DNA of 64,000 nt from the NCBI GenBank assembly GCA_030018495.1, contig JASEFS010000014.1, positions 17,119-81,118 of the forward strand, written 5' to 3'. This stretch comes from Deltaproteobacteria bacterium (GTDB taxonomy: Bacteria; Desulfobacterota; Desulfobaccia; Desulfobaccales; 0-14-0-80-60-11). Under the pieces are notes generated by a model. The model was given only the letters and a program-made list of their open reading frames with translations. It was not told the origin of the DNA and did not search any database. The position numbers were made by a program, and so were the translations under genes. Below, piece by piece: positions 43,889 through 51,812 of this stretch (position 1 is its first letter; each line of letters starts with the position of its first letter).

Positions 43889-44428
43889 TTACGGTGCCCC
43901 CCGTCCACCCCGCCAGGGATCGAAATAGGGCGGGGTAAACCAATGTTCCAATGCCGGGTCGTAGTCGTACCATTCCCTGGGAATAGGATAATACCACTTT
44001 TCCCAGACAGGGTAGGAACCCAGGTGGATTTGCCGGGCTTTAAGAAGCGGGGCGCCCTCGTGGGTCCCTTGCACGACCCCGGCTACAGTCACCTTGCGCT
44101 TGGCGATGTAATAGGAAGGAGGCAGAAATTCGTCGCTCAATACATAAAATGTGCCGTGCGCGGGTCCGTAAGGCTCTAAGGAGGGGCTAAGTTCCTGCTG
44201 GCTGACGGCCAGGAGGCTTTTGTCGTCCTTCAGAGACACGGAGATTATTTCACCGCCCAAAACAACCGTTTTCCCCTTGAATCTTGCCGGATCGGCCTGA
44301 AGCGCGGCGAAATCAAGGGGCGCGCCCGGGTCCAGGCGGGCCTCCTGGACATACCTCTGGGAAATGGCCGGGCCGCAGCCGCACAGCACGGCGGTCAGCG
44401 CCAGGCCGGCAAAAAGTTTGGCAAGCAC
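43889..44428 (-). CDS. Slp-family outer-membrane lipoprotein
   Basis: A 179-residue lipoprotein. The signal peptide ends in a lipobox VLCGC, with acylation expected at Cys 18. The mature protein has the Slp pattern: FKGKTVVLGGEIISV, then YVLSDEFLP, ITVAGVVQG-like strand, and a C-terminal WEKWYYPIPREWY tail. Slp is a starvation-inducible outer-membrane lipoprotein in E. coli. It begins the operon Slp-Mth938-phosphotransferase-amidohydrolase and is divergent from the TrmJ-like gene, with about 100 bases for both promoters. Confidence 0.9.
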   Translation of the reverse strand: MLAKLFAGLALTAVLCGCGPAISQRYVQEARLDPGAPLDFAALQADPARFKGKTVVLGGEIISVSLKDDKSLLAVSQQELSPSLEPYGPAHGTFYVLSDEFLPPSYYIAKRKVTVAGVVQGTHEGAPLLKARQIHLGSYPVWEKWYYPIPREWYDYDPALEHWFTPPYFDPWRGGRGAP

Positions 44429-44529
44429 GGGATTTCCTTTTCGCCGAAATTTATTTTACATAAAATAAAAACATTATACCGGAAAGCAAGGCTGCGAGGT
44501 CTGAGCCGACCCAGGGCGCAGCCGGAAAA

Positions 44530-45312
44530 ATGCTCATGAAGAGAAAACGGCAGGCAGATGACAGAGCAGGGCAGGTGGACCTGAGCCGGGTGGCCGTGGT
44601 CCTCTATCGGCCCCAGTTGCCGGAAAATATCGGGGCGGTGGCCCGGGCCGCCTGCAACATGGGGCTGGAGCGCCTTATCGTGGTTCAGCCCGAAAGCCTG
44701 CACCCGGAGCGTATGCGCATGATGGCGACCCCGGCGGCCTCCCATGTCCTGGAAAAAATCGAAGCCTATGACGACCTCGCCTCAGCCCTGGCCGCGTTTT
44801 CTTATGTCGTGGGCACCACCGCCCGCCGGGGCGGGCTGCGCCGGGAGCTTTATGATCCCCGGGAAATGGCCCTGCGCCTGGTGGAGACCGCCAAAAATAA
44901 TGATGTGGCGCTGCTCTTCGGCCCGGAAAATTGGGGGCTGACCAACAAGGAACTGCCTTTCTGCCACGCCCTGGTGACCATCCCCACCGCGGGCTGCGCC
45001 AGCCTGAACCTGGCCCAGGCGGTCCTGATACTGGCCTACGAACTCTGGCTGGTCCGCCATTCCAAGCCCAGATTTGAACCGCGGCTCGCGAATGTCCGGG
45101 AACTGGAGTCCATGTATGACATGCTCAAAGAGACCCTGGTGAAGATCGATTTTATCAGCCACCAGAATCCGGACTACTGGATGATGAACGTGCGCCGGTT
45201 GTTCAACCGCCACGGCCTCCGGGCCCGCGAAACCCAGGTGGTCAAGGGCATCTGTCGCCAAATCGACTGGTATGTCAAGCGGCGGCTGTCATCAGAAGAA
45301 GGGAACAAGTGA
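44530..45312 (+). CDS. trmJ: TrmJ-like tRNA/rRNA methyltransferase (SPOUT)
   Basis: A 260-residue SpoU-type methyltransferase. The three SPOUT motifs are PENIGAVARA (about residue 34), LLFGPENWGLTN (about 130) and CASLNLAQAV (about 154), which together form the SAM-binding knot. The C-terminal helical part (about 175-255) matches TrmJ, which 2'-O-methylates position 32 of tRNAs. LasT-type relatives look alike, so TrmJ is the best but not the only reading. It starts 100 bases from the divergent Slp gene. Confidence 0.85.
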   Translation: MLMKRKRQADDRAGQVDLSRVAVVLYRPQLPENIGAVARAACNMGLERLIVVQPESLHPERMRMMATPAASHVLEKIEAYDDLASALAAFSYVVGTTARRGGLRRELYDPREMALRLVETAKNNDVALLFGPENWGLTNKELPFCHALVTIPTAGCASLNLAQAVLILAYELWLVRHSKPRFEPRLANVRELESMYDMLKETLVKIDFISHQNPDYWMMNVRRLFNRHGLRARETQVVKGICRQIDWYVKRRLSSEEGNK

Positions 45313-45549
45313 AGTTGGCATGGATTTGGCATTACAAAATCAAGGTGGAGTGGCATAGCCGGAGGGGCGGCGGTTTAGGAGTTGGCTTCCCTGGCAAAAT
45401 GTGCTATGAGTGACATGGGGAAAACGCCGTGTGCAACCAGCGTCGGCGCAACGTCCTTGGCCCTACGGCTGGTCGACTGTACCAGATGTCAATGCTCATT
45501 CTTTTCGCGCTAACTGAAAAAAAACTATTAAGCGGAGCAGGGTTGCATC
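45313..45549 (+). other. Leader region ahead of the AAA ATPase gene
   Basis: A 237-base gap without a gene. A weak GGAG-type ribosome-binding site (AGCGGAGC) is 13 bases before ATG 45550. I saw GGC-rich short palindromes but no confident promoter, terminator or riboswitch. A possible sigma-54 -24/-12 was examined and rejected for spacing. Confidence 0.4.
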
Positions 45550-47019
45550 ATGAATTTAGCTGAACGCCTCCTCAAAGAAAAGATTTTGACCCGGGAACAA
45601 TTGGGCTTGGCGCTTAATCGCCAGAAGAAGCAGCGGGGTTATCTGGCCAAGCATCTTCTGGAGCTGAACCTGGTGGACCCGGAGGTGCTGGCCAGGCTTT
45701 CGCCGCCCTTCCCGCCGGTAGCCCACACCTTTGCCGACTTGGGCATTCCGGAGACGCTTCTGGCGCAATTATTTCTGAAACACGCGTTCTTCAAGGAATA
45801 CGTCACCTCCAAGGAGATGGCGGAATCCCTGCGGATTCCCGAACATCTGGTAGAGACTTTAATAGAATACCTCAAGGGACAGAAGTACCTGGACATCAAG
45901 CCCCGGGACATTTTGCGCCCGGAGGCCGGCCACCTGGCGGTGGAACTGCGCTACACCCTGAGTGACGGCGGCAAGAAGCGGGCGGAGCAGTTCCTGGAAT
46001 TCAACAGCTATGTGGGACCGGCCCCGGTGACGCTGGAGGATTACTGGGACTGGGTGGAGATGCAATCCATTCAGCAGGTCCAGGTAGACGAAGAAAAACT
46101 TCGGGAGGTTTTCTCGGATTACGTAGTGCAGGATGAGATTCTTTACAAGCTGGGCCCGGCCATCATGAGCGGCCGCTCCATCTTCCTGTTCGGCCCCACC
46201 GGCAGCGGCAAGACCGTGCTGGCCAAGGCCATCGGCGACGCCTTCGAAGACGCGGTGTTTATTCCCTACGCCATTTACGTATATGGCCAAATCATTCGCC
46301 TTTATGACGAGGTCAACCATCAGCCGGTCACCGCGACCCACGATGTCACCCGCCAGGACCGCCGCTGGGTGCTGTGCCGGCGGCCGGTGGTGATAGCCGG
46401 CGGCGAAATGACGGAAGACTCCCTGGAGCTCAAGTATAATCCGACTCTAAAATACTACGATGCGCCGCACCAGATGCGGGCCAACAACGGCATCTTTATT
46501 ATCGACGATTTCGGACGGCAGAAGGTTTCGCCCCGGCATCTGCTCAACCGCTGGATGTATCCTCTGGAGACCCGCCAGGATTTCTGCTACCTTAACACCG
46601 GGCAGCAGTTTGCCGTGCCTTTCGACCAGCTCATTATTTTCGCCACCAACCTGGACCCTTACGGCCTGGCCGACGCGGCCTTCCTGCGCCGCATCCGCCA
46701 CAAGGTCTTCATCGGCCACGTGAACGTGGAACAATACATGGAAATCTTCCGCCGGGTGTGCGATCAGCAGAATATCCGCTTCAATCCCGAAGTCATCCGG
46801 GAAATGATGATCAAACACTACTTTCAGGCCTCCCGGCCCATGTCCGCCTGCCACCCCCGGGACCTCATCGAAAATCTCATCGACCGGGCCAGGTTCTTAA
46901 AGATTCCGCCGGAACTGACACCGGAGCTCCTGGATTACGCCTGCTCCAGCTATTTTGTGAAACCCAAAGAGGTGGTGGACTACGATATAGCCATGGAGGA
47001 GCCGAGGACGATGCTTTAA
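45550..47019 (+). CDS. AAA ATPase with T2SS-E-like N-terminal domain
   Basis: A 489-residue ATPase of uncertain role. Residues 1-130 look like the N-terminal MshEN/GspE-like domain (LLKEKILTREQLGLALNRQ). A winged-helix-like stretch follows, then an AAA core with Walker A GPTGSGKT (215-222), Walker B GIFIIDDFGR (about 315) and a second-region-of-homology-like FLRRIRHKVFI with the sensor/arginine. Sequence resemblance to pilus or secretion ATPases is limited to the N terminus; the core resembles MoxR/dynein-like single-domain AAA proteins. It stands alone, so partners cannot be read from context. Confidence 0.75.
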   Translation: MNLAERLLKEKILTREQLGLALNRQKKQRGYLAKHLLELNLVDPEVLARLSPPFPPVAHTFADLGIPETLLAQLFLKHAFFKEYVTSKEMAESLRIPEHLVETLIEYLKGQKYLDIKPRDILRPEAGHLAVELRYTLSDGGKKRAEQFLEFNSYVGPAPVTLEDYWDWVEMQSIQQVQVDEEKLREVFSDYVVQDEILYKLGPAIMSGRSIFLFGPTGSGKTVLAKAIGDAFEDAVFIPYAIYVYGQIIRLYDEVNHQPVTATHDVTRQDRRWVLCRRPVVIAGGEMTEDSLELKYNPTLKYYDAPHQMRANNGIFIIDDFGRQKVSPRHLLNRWMYPLETRQDFCYLNTGQQFAVPFDQLIIFATNLDPYGLADAAFLRRIRHKVFIGHVNVEQYMEIFRRVCDQQNIRFNPEVIREMMIKHYFQASRPMSACHPRDLIENLIDRARFLKIPPELTPELLDYACSSYFVKPKEVVDYDIAMEEPRTML

Positions 47020-47044
47020 CGCGGTTTTCGGTTTTGGGTGAAAA

Positions 47045-47070
47045 AAAGGGCGGCGCATCGGCCGCCCTTT
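47045..47070. terminator. Bidirectional terminator
   Basis: A perfect 10-bp stem AAAGGGCGGC/GCCGCCCTTT with a 6-base loop, flanked by A's on the left and T's on the right. It ends both the AAA ATPase gene and the convergent DUF2156 gene. A short heptad array (47021-47040) precedes it. Confidence 0.9.
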
Positions 47071-47106
47071 GATTTTAGAAATATAGCCCTTCCGAGATGC
47101 CTCTTG

Positions 47107-48012
47107 TTAAGAGAGCCGGATGCTGAACTTTTCCACCAGGTGGTGCGGATTGTAAGACTCTTTGGCGGCCCTGAGGCCGGGCTCGCCCAGATCCTGCTCC
47201 CGGTTGATGAAAGGCACCTCCGGCCAGGCATGTTCGCAAAATTGTTGATTGATGGCGGCATAAAGGCCTTTAATGTCGGGGTCGGCTTTTTCGATGTGGA
47301 TAACTGCGGTTTCCTGATTGAGAAGCTCACCTAGCGTAAAGGCCTCCACCTTGCCGTTGATGAGGATTACGCCTCCTTTTAAATTAAGGGCATGAAAGTT
47401 CCTTAGGGCCTCCCGCACCGCCTCCCACTCGCCCATAAGGTTCAAGTCCTCCTCGCAGCGCTTCAGGTCGCACCACTTCTCCGCCAGTTCGAAGCAGTGG
47501 GCCAGATGGGTCTCTCCCAGGGGTTCGTAAACGAACCGATAGGAACGGCGAAAGCTGTTGATATGATTGCGCTTGTCATGGTACTTGCGCCCGGTCAGGT
47601 TTATTAAATCCTCCGAGCGGTATACGTAGTCGAATTGAGGCCGGTCCGGAGCAACAGCAAATCGGGGCTCGCACCCGACCTCTTCAGCCAGGCGCCTGTC
47701 CGCGCGATGGATGCCGGGAGAGAGTGCCTGCTTTTCCTTTGCAAGCCAGTCCAGGAGCCTGCCGCTGATTACGGCCCGGGGCTCTGGCCCCACCGGCGGC
47801 AAAGCCCAGGTTCCTTTATCGGTTTCGCTTACGAAGATCAGCCATTCGTCGGCCTTTGACCAGGTCAGGCCGTAATATCCCCGCCAGACGAAGAGGTTGG
47901 TGAAGGTCAGCTCCGAAATTTCCGGCTGATAAGCCCACAGGCGGGGATGAAGGACCTCGCGATCGGCCAATTCCAGAGGTTTGAAAAAGGGAAATTCCGG
48001 CAGGTTTGGCAT
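47107..48012 (-). CDS. DUF2156 (GNAT-like) domain protein
   Basis: A 301-residue protein of the DUF2156 family, GNAT-like folds related to the C-terminal domain of phosphatidylglycerol lysyltransferase and FemAB. Recognisable segments are FTNLFVWRGYYGLTW, KKYHDKRNHINSFRR-like GRKYHDKRN and the end EDLGEPGLRAAKESYNPH. It has no membrane domain, so it is the soluble type, often annotated as phosphatidylglycerol lysyltransferase domain protein. The frame is open further upstream; MPNLPEFPFFKPL at 48012 is the family start. Confidence 0.88.
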   Translation of the reverse strand: MPNLPEFPFFKPLELADREVLHPRLWAYQPEISELTFTNLFVWRGYYGLTWSKADEWLIFVSETDKGTWALPPVGPEPRAVISGRLLDWLAKEKQALSPGIHRADRRLAEEVGCEPRFAVAPDRPQFDYVYRSEDLINLTGRKYHDKRNHINSFRRSYRFVYEPLGETHLAHCFELAEKWCDLKRCEEDLNLMGEWEAVREALRNFHALNLKGGVILINGKVEAFTLGELLNQETAVIHIEKADPDIKGLYAAINQQFCEHAWPEVPFINREQDLGEPGLRAAKESYNPHHLVEKFSIRLS

Positions 48013-48118
48013 GATATGGCTGCGGCTTGGGTATTTCAGTTTGAAGGGGCGGCCGCCCCCGGCTTTCCATTTGCTTGATAAAGAGCGCGCCAGGCCCTGG
48101 GTTGGCAAAGCGGAAGCT

Positions 48119-49516
48119 TTAGCCCGAAATGACAGACAGGCCTGCATCTCCTTCATTTACAATAATCTTCCCTCTATCCTCCACAAGGCCGCCCACCAGG
48201 TCAACGGGCAGGGCCCGGGTCAGGCGCACCGGCTGAATTTCGCCGATCCGCCCCACGCCTTCGGTGATATAGACCCGTCCGTCGATATCCGGGGCCTGGG
48301 TGCTGAGGCGGCCCATCAGGAGGTATTCGCTTTCCTGGCTGACCCCTTCCACCAGCACTGGCTGGACGCTCCCCACCAGGGACTTCAGCTTGGCTTTGAC
48401 GATGCTGCCCTGTCGGGCTTTGAGGCGCCGCGCCCGGGCCCGGGCGGTGCGGCGGGGCACGGTCCCGGCAAGCCGCGCCGCGGGCGTGCCTTCTTCAGGC
48501 TCATAAAGGAAGATGCCCAGGTGGTCGAAGCGCACTTCGGCCGCAAGGTCCAGCAGGGTTTCGAAATGCTCCTCCGTTTCCCCCGGGAAACCCACTATTA
48601 CCGTGGTGCGGAGGGCCGCGTGGGGCAGCGCCTGCCGGATCAGGCGGAAGGTGTCGAGCAGGCCCTTGCGGGTGTAGCCGCGCCCCATGCGGCGCAGCAT
48701 CGCGTCATGGGCATGCTGGATCGGGAGGTCCAAATAAGGGCATATTTCGGGATGAGCGGCCATAACCTCCAACAGTTCCGGCGTCACCCCGGCAGGGTGG
48801 CCGTAGAGGAGGCGGATCCAGGCCAGGCCGGGGACGCGGGCAAGCTCCTTTAAAAGTGCCGCCAATTGCGGGCCGCCGCCCCAATCCACGCCGTACGCCG
48901 TGGTATCCTGGGCCACCAGGATGAGCTCCTTCACCCCGGACGCGGCCAAAGCCGCGGCCTCCTCCAGCAGGACGGCCATGGGCCGGCTGCGGTAGGGGCC
49001 CCTGATTTGGGGGATGGTGCAAAAAGTGCAACGGTGGCTGCAGCCTTCGGCCAGTTTCAAATATGCCAGGTGAGGCGGAGTGGCCGGAAACCTGGGTTGG
49101 GCGGCGGCATAGCCGTACCACTGGCGGCCTGCAAAGAGTTTTGGGGGGATTCCTGCCTTTTGCTCCAATAGCTCCGCCAAACGGGGAAAATCATTGACGC
49201 CCAAAAAAATGTCCACTTCCGGCAGGAGTCCGGGCAGTTCCGGGCCGTAGCGCTGCACCAGGCAGCCGGTAACTGCCAAAATTTTGGCGGGGTCGGCGCT
49301 TTTATGTTGGGCCAGGGCCAAAATGGTGTCCACCGCTTCCTGGGACGCTGGTTTGATGAACGCGCAAGTGTTGACCAGGAGCAGCGAGGCGCGCTCGGGG
49401 TCGTCAATGATTTCCCAGCCCCGGGCGGTGAGACCTCCCAGCATTATTTCCGTGTCCACCAGGTTTTTGGGGCAGCCCAGACTGACGGTGAAGACGGTTT
49501 TGGGTTTTAAATTCAT
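48119..49516 (-). CDS. rimO: Ribosomal protein S12 methylthiotransferase
   Basis: A 465-residue radical SAM methylthiotransferase that adds a beta-methylthio group to an Asp of ribosomal protein S12. The N-terminal UPF0004 domain carries VSLGCPKNLVDTE with the first auxiliary-cluster cysteine, LLVNTCAFI and TGCLVQRYG. The radical SAM motif is GCSHRCTFCTIPQ, and a C-terminal TRAM domain (about 390-460) binds the substrate. VSLGCPKN is characteristic of RimO, not MiaB. The frame is open 22 codons upstream; MNLKPKTVF is preferred. The HEPN-like gene lies 17 bases upstream on the same strand. Confidence 0.95.
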   Translation of the reverse strand: MNLKPKTVFTVSLGCPKNLVDTEIMLGGLTARGWEIIDDPERASLLLVNTCAFIKPASQEAVDTILALAQHKSADPAKILAVTGCLVQRYGPELPGLLPEVDIFLGVNDFPRLAELLEQKAGIPPKLFAGRQWYGYAAAQPRFPATPPHLAYLKLAEGCSHRCTFCTIPQIRGPYRSRPMAVLLEEAAALAASGVKELILVAQDTTAYGVDWGGGPQLAALLKELARVPGLAWIRLLYGHPAGVTPELLEVMAAHPEICPYLDLPIQHAHDAMLRRMGRGYTRKGLLDTFRLIRQALPHAALRTTVIVGFPGETEEHFETLLDLAAEVRFDHLGIFLYEPEEGTPAARLAGTVPRRTARARARRLKARQGSIVKAKLKSLVGSVQPVLVEGVSQESEYLLMGRLSTQAPDIDGRVYITEGVGRIGEIQPVRLTRALPVDLVGGLVEDRGKIIVNEGDAGLSVISG

Positions 49517-49532
49517 TGATGGTAATCTTGTT

Positions 49533-50120
49533 TTAAAAGTCTTGTTGAAGCTTAGCTGAAGCTGAATACATGCCGAATCCATATAGGGGATCGTTTTCTA
49601 AATTTGCTTTTTCATGAATCAGACGCATTACTTTTTCGATGTCCTCTCTTACTCTATCAGAGTTTCTTTTGGTGCAATATGTTTCCCACGTTGCTTTCTG
49701 ATTTGCAAGGAACTTATCCGTGCATTGGTTGACATCGATTTCGAATCTTTCTTTAATGGTGATCGTCTTGCCGTGTGCCAAATTATTCCGGAACCTGAAG
49801 AGGCCGTGAACAGTTTGACGGGGGCGATTGTTCTTGGGCAAATCAATTTTAAGCTTCTCACAAATGACATTGAGTTTATTTTCAGGAGATAGGGTCTCAA
49901 GGGCGTCCCAATATGAAAAGAGCTTTGGACCAATGTGGTTAAGATAGGCCTCGAAAGCAAAAGCAGTTAATATAAGGCTACCCATCCAAAGCCAGTACGA
50001 GCCCTTTGGCTCGCCTTTCGCACGCTGCAATAACACCCCTGAACCGTGCCAAAGCTCACTATAGGTGTGGATGGTTCTTTCTTTGTATACTTGAGCTTTT
50101 GGTAGTTTTTTAGTAGTCAT
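49533..50120 (-). CDS. HEPN-like protein
   Basis: A 195-residue, AT-rich gene product. An N-terminal helical hairpin with a hydrophobic stretch (WLWMGSLILTAFAFEAYLNH) is followed by FRFRNNLAHGKTITI at about residues 104-118. The latter carries R-x4-H with the residues NN after Arg, the active-site pattern of HEPN ribonucleases and nucleotide-binding HEPN domains. No nucleotidyltransferase (MNT) partner is next to it. The frame is open 55 codons upstream, but MTTKKLP with GGAG nearby fits better. Base composition differs from rimO downstream. HEPN proteins act in RNA cleavage in defence and toxin systems; the role here is inference. Confidence 0.65.
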   Translation of the reverse strand: MTTKKLPKAQVYKERTIHTYSELWHGSGVLLQRAKGEPKGSYWLWMGSLILTAFAFEAYLNHIGPKLFSYWDALETLSPENKLNVICEKLKIDLPKNNRPRQTVHGLFRFRNNLAHGKTITIKERFEIDVNQCTDKFLANQKATWETYCTKRNSDRVREDIEKVMRLIHEKANLENDPLYGFGMYSASAKLQQDF

Positions 50121-50247
50121 GCTGAGTCTCCACCATTCCTCTCCAGCACTAAATAAATATAAATCAAGGATTAAACTGGCTAGTAAAAGCACGTTCCCAA
50201 CCACAGCTTGGGATCGAGAGAAAAAAATCTTCAGATTGAAAAGGGAC

Positions 50248-50330
50248 GTAGGGGCTCGATTTATCGAGCCCTTAAAGGGCGCCATGAATGGCGCCCCTAC
50301 CGCAAGAATGGGGCGCGGTGCGCACCCTAC
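50248..50330. repeat. GTAGGGGC double-hairpin element, copy 4, and reversed GTAGGGTG palindrome
   Basis: 50248-50300 is the near twin of the element at 32930-32983. It is followed at 50310-50330 by the reverse complement of the GTAGGGTGCGCACC palindrome of 5393-5413. Confidence 0.8.
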
Positions 50331-50401
50331 AGTTTGCTGGCGTAATTTGTTCTTGGAGGGCGGGGTCTGCGGTGCCCCGGCCCTGCCCTCGATTTTTAAG
50401 G

Positions 50402-51352
50402 CTATCTAAACCACAGTACGGTCCGGGCGTCGATGGCCCAGAAAATTGCGGCCCAGAAGGCCGCCTGGCCCAGCCAGGCCAGCCGGCGCGCCCTTGAGGA
50501 CATGGAGTTGTCAAGTATTAACAAAAAATTATACATGACCGCGCACTCCAAAGCGAATACCGGGAATCCCAGATAGCCCAGGACCGGCATTTCAAAGACC
50601 TTGCCGAAATTGAGCAACGGCAGAGTGTATATCCATTTCGCGGCAGCCGGATAATTCCACAGTTCCCACCACAGGCCGCACAAAAGCCCGGCGGCGAGCA
50701 GGCACAAATGCTCCTGGCGTTCACCCCGGAGCCAGCGGCGGGTCAGGGAATCGCCGCTCAAAAGATCGTTGAAAGGGTCGAGAAGAAAAATGAAGGACAG
50801 CCAGATGAGGGGAAAGGCGTAGTGTGAAAAGACAACAGGCAGGACCAGAGAAGCTGAACCCACAATCAGAAATACGGGCTGCCAGGCGTTCAACTCAAGG
50901 GGCCTGCCGATGTAATGCCGGAAAAAACCCTTTGATTTCAGAGCCTGAGCCGTCAAAAAAATGACAGGCAGGACCGTGGCAAAAGCCAGAGCATAGCCGG
51001 GCCAGCGGACCCACATCCGGGGTTCGATGCCGATGTAGCGCCAGTTCAGCAAATAAAGGTTGAAACACTCGAAAATCAGCCAGACGGTGACAGACCAGGC
51101 GGCCAGACGGACAAAATCCCTGGTCTTGTCAAATAACCAGGATTCTCCTGCAGCAAGAAAAAGCATGCTGTCCAAGAAAAAAATCAGGGGCCACCAGGCA
51201 AAAAAATAGAGATAGTTTTTGAAAAGGGGAAGGCCCCAAAGGGCTCCGATAAAAGCCGCGACCCAGATAACCGGAGCCAGGCAGAGCTGTATCTTGGCCA
51301 GATACTGCCGAAAAGGGGGGCCGGAGTTTCTGCGGTTCTCAGTCCACAGCAT
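50402..51352 (-). CDS. Polytopic membrane protein of unknown function
   Basis: A 316-residue protein with about eight hydrophobic helices, rich in Trp and aromatic residues (YFFAWWPLIFFLD, LLCGLWWELWNYPAA, FLLDPFNDLL). No known motif. The start is supported by a promoter directly upstream rather than by a ribosome-binding site: the predicted transcript begins within a few bases of the ATG, so it may be leaderless. It is a single gene, followed by GC-rich and GTAGGGGC palindromes. Confidence 0.75.
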   Translation of the reverse strand: MLWTENRRNSGPPFRQYLAKIQLCLAPVIWVAAFIGALWGLPLFKNYLYFFAWWPLIFFLDSMLFLAAGESWLFDKTRDFVRLAAWSVTVWLIFECFNLYLLNWRYIGIEPRMWVRWPGYALAFATVLPVIFLTAQALKSKGFFRHYIGRPLELNAWQPVFLIVGSASLVLPVVFSHYAFPLIWLSFIFLLDPFNDLLSGDSLTRRWLRGERQEHLCLLAAGLLCGLWWELWNYPAAAKWIYTLPLLNFGKVFEMPVLGYLGFPVFALECAVMYNFLLILDNSMSSRARRLAWLGQAAFWAAIFWAIDARTVLWFR

Positions 51353-51362
51353 GTAACTAACC

Positions 51363-51391
51363 GTATAATACTTGAAGCGTCAGACAGTCAA
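51363..51391 (-). promoter_or_regulatory. Promoter of the membrane-protein gene
   Basis: On the minus strand, TTGACT (51386-51391) and TTATAC (51363-51368) with a 17-base spacer; ATG follows 10 bases after the -10 box. The transcript would have almost no 5' leader. Confidence 0.55.
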
Positions 51392-51689
51392 CTCTCGGAG
51401 GTCGCAGAACTGCATGACGTCTTTGTTGAAGCAACTTGCCAGGCATCGTTTATTTTTCGGCCCTTCTTATTAGAGTGACATTTTCAAGACCGCGGTATGA
51501 CACTTGCATTACTTCAAAATAAGCATGAGAGGTAAACCCACAAGGGTTGCGGCAAGAAAATTTTCGGCCGGCTCTCACGTCTATCAACCTGAATCAGCGC
51601 CATAATTAAAGTTTAATCGCCTGCCAAGGCGGGGCTTTACCCGGAAAGACACCGCTGAGGTGCATTTTTTTCTTGATTTATGGGGAGAT

Positions 51690-51800
51690 AATCTGTTAAA
51701 GGTGAAATCACTCTGCATGAGGGGAGACCCGTCTCATGGGGGAGACGGGAAATCGAATCCCGATTTTCATTCGACACAACCGGAGCACGTAGCCGAAATA
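51690..51800 (+). promoter_or_regulatory. Structured leader, possible riboswitch
   Basis: Upstream of the MltD-like gene. A perfect stem CCCGTCTC/GAGACGGG at about 51729-51751 is followed by an AATCG/CGATT hairpin (51753-51767) and by a CGACAC...ACCGGAGCACGTAGCC stretch just before the ribosome-binding site. The latter loosely resembles the 3' end of c-di-AMP (ydaO/yuaA) riboswitches, which often precede murein hydrolase genes. The match is by eye and weak. The rest of the 460-base gap (51353-51689) holds a promoter for the divergent gene but nothing else I recognise. Confidence 0.4.
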
Positions 51801-51812
51801 GAGGGGTGAATT

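Noticed and set aside
45380..45420. Possible sigma-54 promoter before the AAA ATPase gene
   Set aside because: GG and GC elements are 8 rather than 10 bases apart.
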